Source: Hymenopus coronatus (Eukaryota > Arthropoda > Insecta > Mantodea > Hymenopodidae). Taken from it: a stretch of DNA of 64,000 bases. Numbering within the stretch: position 1 is the first letter of the stretch; every line of letters starts with the position of its first letter. The translations under genes and the position numbers were made by a program. Positions 59,950 through 64,000 of the stretch are shown piece by piece. The stretch lies in contig CM060900.1 in assembly GCA_030762935.1 (NCBI GenBank), forward strand, positions 437,589,259 through 437,653,258, in the 5' to 3' direction. The notes beneath the pieces are model-generated. The model was given only the letters and a program-made list of their open reading frames with translations, was not told where the DNA came from and searched no databases.

Positions 59950-61244
59950 TGAGGAGGGTAAGCCGACTACTATGTTGTGTTTACATCAGGTTTGGTTCTA
60001 AGAGTGGAATGATAATAACTATACGGTTCTGACTTAGCTGCGTTATGAAGTCGCTTTAGCTGTTAGATCAGTTTCATATTCAGTATCTCTCTGCGAATGA
60101 TAACAGTCAAATAGAAAGTATTGCAATAGCATTAGAAATATAAGTTTCTTGTTAAAATGAGACTACAAATAAAAAAAATGACTAAAATGCATTCTCATAA
60201 TTTGTCCACAGTAAAATTTTATACTCCTTTCTAAATATTTCTATGTAGTGTTTCTTATTTTATTTCAGTAATGAACTGCTTAAATACTGTTTTGAAAATG
60301 TACTGATAGCAACCATTCTGTAATATTACTCATACATAATTGTCTATGCTTCTGGTTATATTTCAGCAACAGAGTTAGGGGTTGCTGTCTTTTGTAGCTT
60401 ATATTTCTTCCACTGAAATAAGTAACAGTTACGTGTTTCATTGTATTGCATCATGACCATACTGATTATCTAATTTATTAATATTTTCTGTTGAAGCTAT
60501 CTAACCTCAATTGTTAATTATGATTTTGATCTTAATTTTTCAAAATATATTATCATACTTACGGGATGTTCAAATTCATTCGTAGCATATATTTTGTTAA
60601 ATAGTAATGTTAATTAGTGAAAAAATGAACAATATGACAAAGTAAAGCACAAAAACAAAGACAGATTAAGATAAAGTTTAAGCTCTCTGTTTTTAAAATG
60701 GCAAAGGAACAAATTATTTTATAAACAAGTAATTTTTATAACATGAATTTGCGTAATTTGTAACATAGCTTTGGAAAAGCTTTAAACCCCGTTTTACAGC
60801 AATTAATATTTACCCAGTTTTTCCAGATAGTACTAGAGATATATAACATTTTTACAGGCAGTAGTACTAACTAGAAATTGTGGATTTAGGTTATGATTAC
60901 TTTCGTAGATTCCATGTAATGCCATGATTTAGGAATGGTTTAACCTGAAATTAACAAGTTTTGAAAAAATCATAAATAGCACAAGAATATATCTACAAGT
61001 ATTAGTGTAATCTCTCTAAGAATCACCTAACAAAAATCTGTTCAGTAGTTCCAGAGGATAACATAGATTTTATACATACCAGAGCTTACGCCTAACCTTA
61101 TCGTACTTGAAAGAGAATGATTTTAGTAAAACGTAATAGCGTTGTTTCTTCTTTGAGAGAATCAGAAACTGCATACCTGGTGGAACTTACAGAAAATATG
61201 AGACATGCCAATTAGTACCTATCATTCATACATTTATAGGAAAC

Positions 61245-61249
<5 letters not shown>
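59950..61249. other. Long AT-rich spacer
   Basis: About 1.3 kb with no recognised repeat or coding signal. Confidence 0.4.
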
Positions 61250-61275
<26 letters not shown>

Positions 61276-61276
61276 C
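61250..61276. repeat. Poly-A run
   Basis: About 25 A. The GC-richer DNA after it (61340-61520) shares ACAGATGGCGC with about 40230 but no clear family could be built. Confidence 0.8.
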
Positions 61277-61719
61277 ATTTAGCAACCGCAGCCTCTTGAT
61301 TTCCCATTCATTTAGATTCCTTTTAATCTTTCAAGCGTGCTTCTAGGTTTCGTAGTGTACGGCGGTGCTGGACAGATGGCGCTAATGCCTGGAGTTGTTA
61401 GGGACTTCGGGGCGTCTCTGGTAGCCTCCTATGCTTCCTGAACCCCATTCTCTCCTCTGCGGATTGTTAGCCACGATAAATTTGTACAGGGCACCGTGTG
61501 CGAGGCGTCCTCCTCCATTTGCCTCTCTACATCAAAGTGTAGATGGGTTATTATCTTTTATTCTTATGTGGTGCAGAATTCATAGTGCAGATTGCCAGAC
61601 TCAGTATAATTTTAAAAATTGATTTAAATTATAACATTATAGCATGTTTAGAGAATTAAAGAGGAAGATTTAGTTAATAAGGGTGTGCAAAAAGCCTATG
61701 GCGTATTAACTGTGCCAAC

Positions 61720-62440
61720 TACTTACCTATAGCAAATAGCGGAAGTATTATATAGTTCTATATAAGACTTCATTGAAATTACACGTTTTGAAATCCCTGT
61801 ATCCGAAACATTAGAAAGAGGTTCTGTGTGTCTTCGTATGTCTGTGCGTCTATTGACAGCATTACTCATCGAAAAGTGGGTTAAATACCATACTTGGTGT
61901 TTGTATTCAGCATACGCAAAGAATACGACACAAAGATTTTCATGAAAATCCCCTAACCGTAAACTATCCTTGGATGGCAATATTTAGTTTTATTGATTTT
62001 CTAAAAACTGACTCTAATGATGTTTAAAAGTAATATATGGTTTAGACATTATCATGACAAATATAATGTATATCTTGAATTTCTGAGTATAGCCTGTGAA
62101 ATCGTCTTCGTTTTGAAAGGATTTATATAGATTTTAAGCTGTAAGATATATATAAGGTAGGTATATTTTATTAAATCAACAATTTATGTATATATAGTGA
62201 AGTTAACAATTTCCATGATGTTTTATATTTAGGCTTGGGTTGCCAAGGAGTTTATGTTTTTTCAACTGCAAACGTAGTACCTATTGCTTTTCCTCCTCTT
62301 AATTCAAACAGAACGCAATTTATAAGCTATCTCATAGTCAGATGTTTTTAAAGCACCAATCTCTGGCTTAAGTTCACTGATTCCCTTATTCCCTTTGCGT
62401 TTATAATAAAACATTTAATAACACTATTTTCACAAATATT
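61720..62440 (+). repeat. R1 repeat copy, diverged
   Basis: GAAGTATTATATAG start, TGACAGCATTACTCATCGAA, TTAAATACCATACTTGGTGT, GATTTTCATGAAAATCCCC, AATTTCTGAGTATAGCCTG and GCTGTAAGATATATA keep R1 order. Several indels. Confidence 0.65.
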
Positions 62441-63445
62441 TATCTAATTAAGGCAAGGTATATTGAAAAATTCAAATTCCTTAATTTAGAACCAACAGTT
62501 TTGAAGTTTTATCTAGTAACTGAACTAACCATATTATGGGCAGGTGGCAAGTTTCGCATATCTACTATAAGTATTTTCAAAATTATTAATGATATTCTGT
62601 ACATGTGCCACTTGTGTAAATAAGAAATAATTTACCTTTGTTACGACAAATTTTCCAAATAATTACGTACTTTCAAAAAGTATCTTTATAGATATGATTT
62701 TTTTTTCACAAATTCTAAAAAAGGCATCTCAAGTTGTTTATCTATTTCTTTTTCTTACTCTTCTTCATCATCTCTTATAATTCCATTGAGATAGATTAAA
62801 AACTGCTTTTAAAAATCATAAAAGATATGTGACAGAAAACAGCTTGCTTCCTATCCAGGCTAAAAACTGAAATTCAGAAAAAGAACACGTCATGTGATAG
62901 TAAAACACTAGAAAAATAAAAATTATAATGTTTAAACTTCCCAATTTTTCAGTGTAGCCTTACTCCAACATGAAGTAGATAGAACAACAAGCTCTTTAAA
63001 GAAAATTTTATTGAAGAATGGGCACAAGAAGGCATGCGAATGTAATGTAACACAGATCAGTTTTAAAAACACTTTTTCCGTTTTGTTTTCTTTTAAGAAA
63101 TGTTAGAAGAAAGTCAACGACTTCAAACAAATTGGCTGTACTCCTTTAAGGCTGAACTTGAATTCTGCTGTAGAGCACAGCTTCGTGTTCATATAATTAC
63201 ATATCTGGTTCCAACGAATTCGTCTTTGGTGGTGTGACTCAAGCAGAAAATCAGAGAGCGCAGCCGTATCGCTAGGACAAAGAGGAGCATTAGTCCTTGA
63301 CCCGTGACCTTTATACACCGAACATCTTACGGCCCCAAATCATAATGCTCTGCAAACAGCAGACCGATAAGCACACTCCAAAGCTGTACACATATAGTTG
63401 CAGACACTTCTAATTAAAATAACGAAAAGCAATTAGCGCTGAGTC
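62441..63445. other. Spacer, nothing recognised
   Basis: No recognised repeat or coding signal. Confidence 0.4.
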
Positions 63446-63722
63446 GTCATCCGTGGTGTAGTGGTTACCATGCTAGCCTCATATACGTACGGTCGCGGGT
63501 TCAAACCCTGCGGAGGACAATGGATTTTTGGGCGTAACAGTCTTTGCCATGGCTTCCTTCGGGAGGGAAGTAAAGCTGTTGGTCCTGTGCCGTAGGTTTA
63601 CGGCACGTAAAACAACCTCAAGCCTAATAAAGGAACCTCTGAGCGAAATTAAGCGTCTTTCACGCCCAATATATAATGGGACACTGAGAACCACAGTAGT
63701 TAAAGAGCGTCCATAAATAAAA
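63446..63722 (+). mobile_element. tRNA-derived SINE, family S1, most complete copy
   Basis: CCGTGGTGTAGTGGTTACC is the A-box region and GGGTTCAAACCC (63497-63508) the B box. The body includes GCCGTAGGTTTACGGCACG and ends AGAGCGTCCATAAATAAA. Matches 13589-13874 along its length. No target duplication was found by eye. Confidence 0.85.
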
Positions 63723-63764
63723 CTGTGTATCCAATTCCAATAAACACTGTTCAGATATTAGAAT

Positions 63765-64000
63765 GAAAGAGATGCCTGGGCTACTTTTGTGTCAGTAGCG
63801 GTAGCAATGATAGAATTCCAGCATGCTATTAATAAAATTGTGAGACTTTGCACGGAGTCAGGCTTAAAGATAAACACGAAAAAGTCTAAAATAATGGTAT
63901 TTAAAAGGAGAGAAAAATGTGTTTATAAATGGAGAGCCAATTGAGGTAGTGAAAGAATGTAATTTGTTGGGAATTAGGTTCGCAAGCAATGGTAAATGGG
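63765..64000 (+). pseudogene. LINE reverse transcriptase fragment, running off the window
   Basis: Translation gives FQHAINKIVRLCTESGLKIN and TKKSKIMVFKRREKC. After a frameshift near 63920 it gives NGEPIEVVKECNLLGIRFAS. This is the segment just after the FADD/YADD box in a non-LTR retrotransposon polymerase (GLKIN-xKK/TK, then the IExVxxxxYLG motif with Tyr changed to Leu). The catalytic box itself is degraded at 63771-63800. The clade cannot be set from this piece. It differs from the fragment at 8835. Confidence 0.8.

Overview
This is AT-rich, repeat-dense animal nuclear DNA. I infer an arthropod, probably an insect, from the mixture of a mariner relic, a Kolobok-type transposon, non-LTR retrotransposon tails and many tRNA-derived SINEs. 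The species cannot be told from the sequence. I found no convincing host gene, no genuine tRNA or rRNA gene and no CRISPR array. All recognisable protein-coding signal comes from broken transposable elements. Most of the short open frames are chance frames or readings through repeats.

The dominant component is an unclassified dispersed repeat, called R1 here. It is about 0.75-0.9 kb long, non-coding, and present in roughly 20 full or partial copies in both orientations (near 4.1, 12.8, 15.5, 17.7, 20.1, 22.0, 24.7, 27.9, 31.4, 36.7, 36.9, 42.2, 42.9, 46.4, 47.8, 48.8, 49.3, 53.4, 55.4, 58.2 and 61.7 kb). It carries a GT/AC run at a fixed internal position and a conserved 20-base palindrome. 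It ends in short inverted repeats of the type ACTTTCTCTAC / GTAGAGAAAGT.

Layout. 0.4-1.0 kb: a TTAA-flanked inverted-repeat element (R4). 3.06-3.45 kb: a long pyrimidine tract. 6.17-8.48 kb: a Kolobok-type DNA transposon with TTAA flanks and a gutted transposase. 8.84-9.65 kb: the C-terminal end of a LINE reverse transcriptase. 13.3-14.3 kb: a second R4 copy with a SINE nested in it, bounded by a perfect 15-bp target duplication. 19-23 kb: R2 and R1 repeats. 23.5 and 34.2 kb: a small foldback element. 27.35-27.48 kb: a second LINE tail. 34.9-35.1 kb: an exact 96-bp tandem duplication. 43.5-44.15 kb: an internally deleted mariner. 45.77-45.85 kb: two RFX X-box-like palindromes in a GC-richer island. 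51.17-52.39 kb: a probable gypsy-type solo LTR. 53.4-55.3 and 59.1-59.9 kb: SINE clusters. The window ends inside a third LINE fragment.

Nothing here works together as a pathway. The window is a layered record of transposon insertions, with retroposed SINEs younger than the TTAA elements they sit in. The points most worth checking are the R1 family, the two TTAA-type families (R4 and the Kolobok relic), the foldback family, the SINE 3' hairpin and the paired X-boxes.
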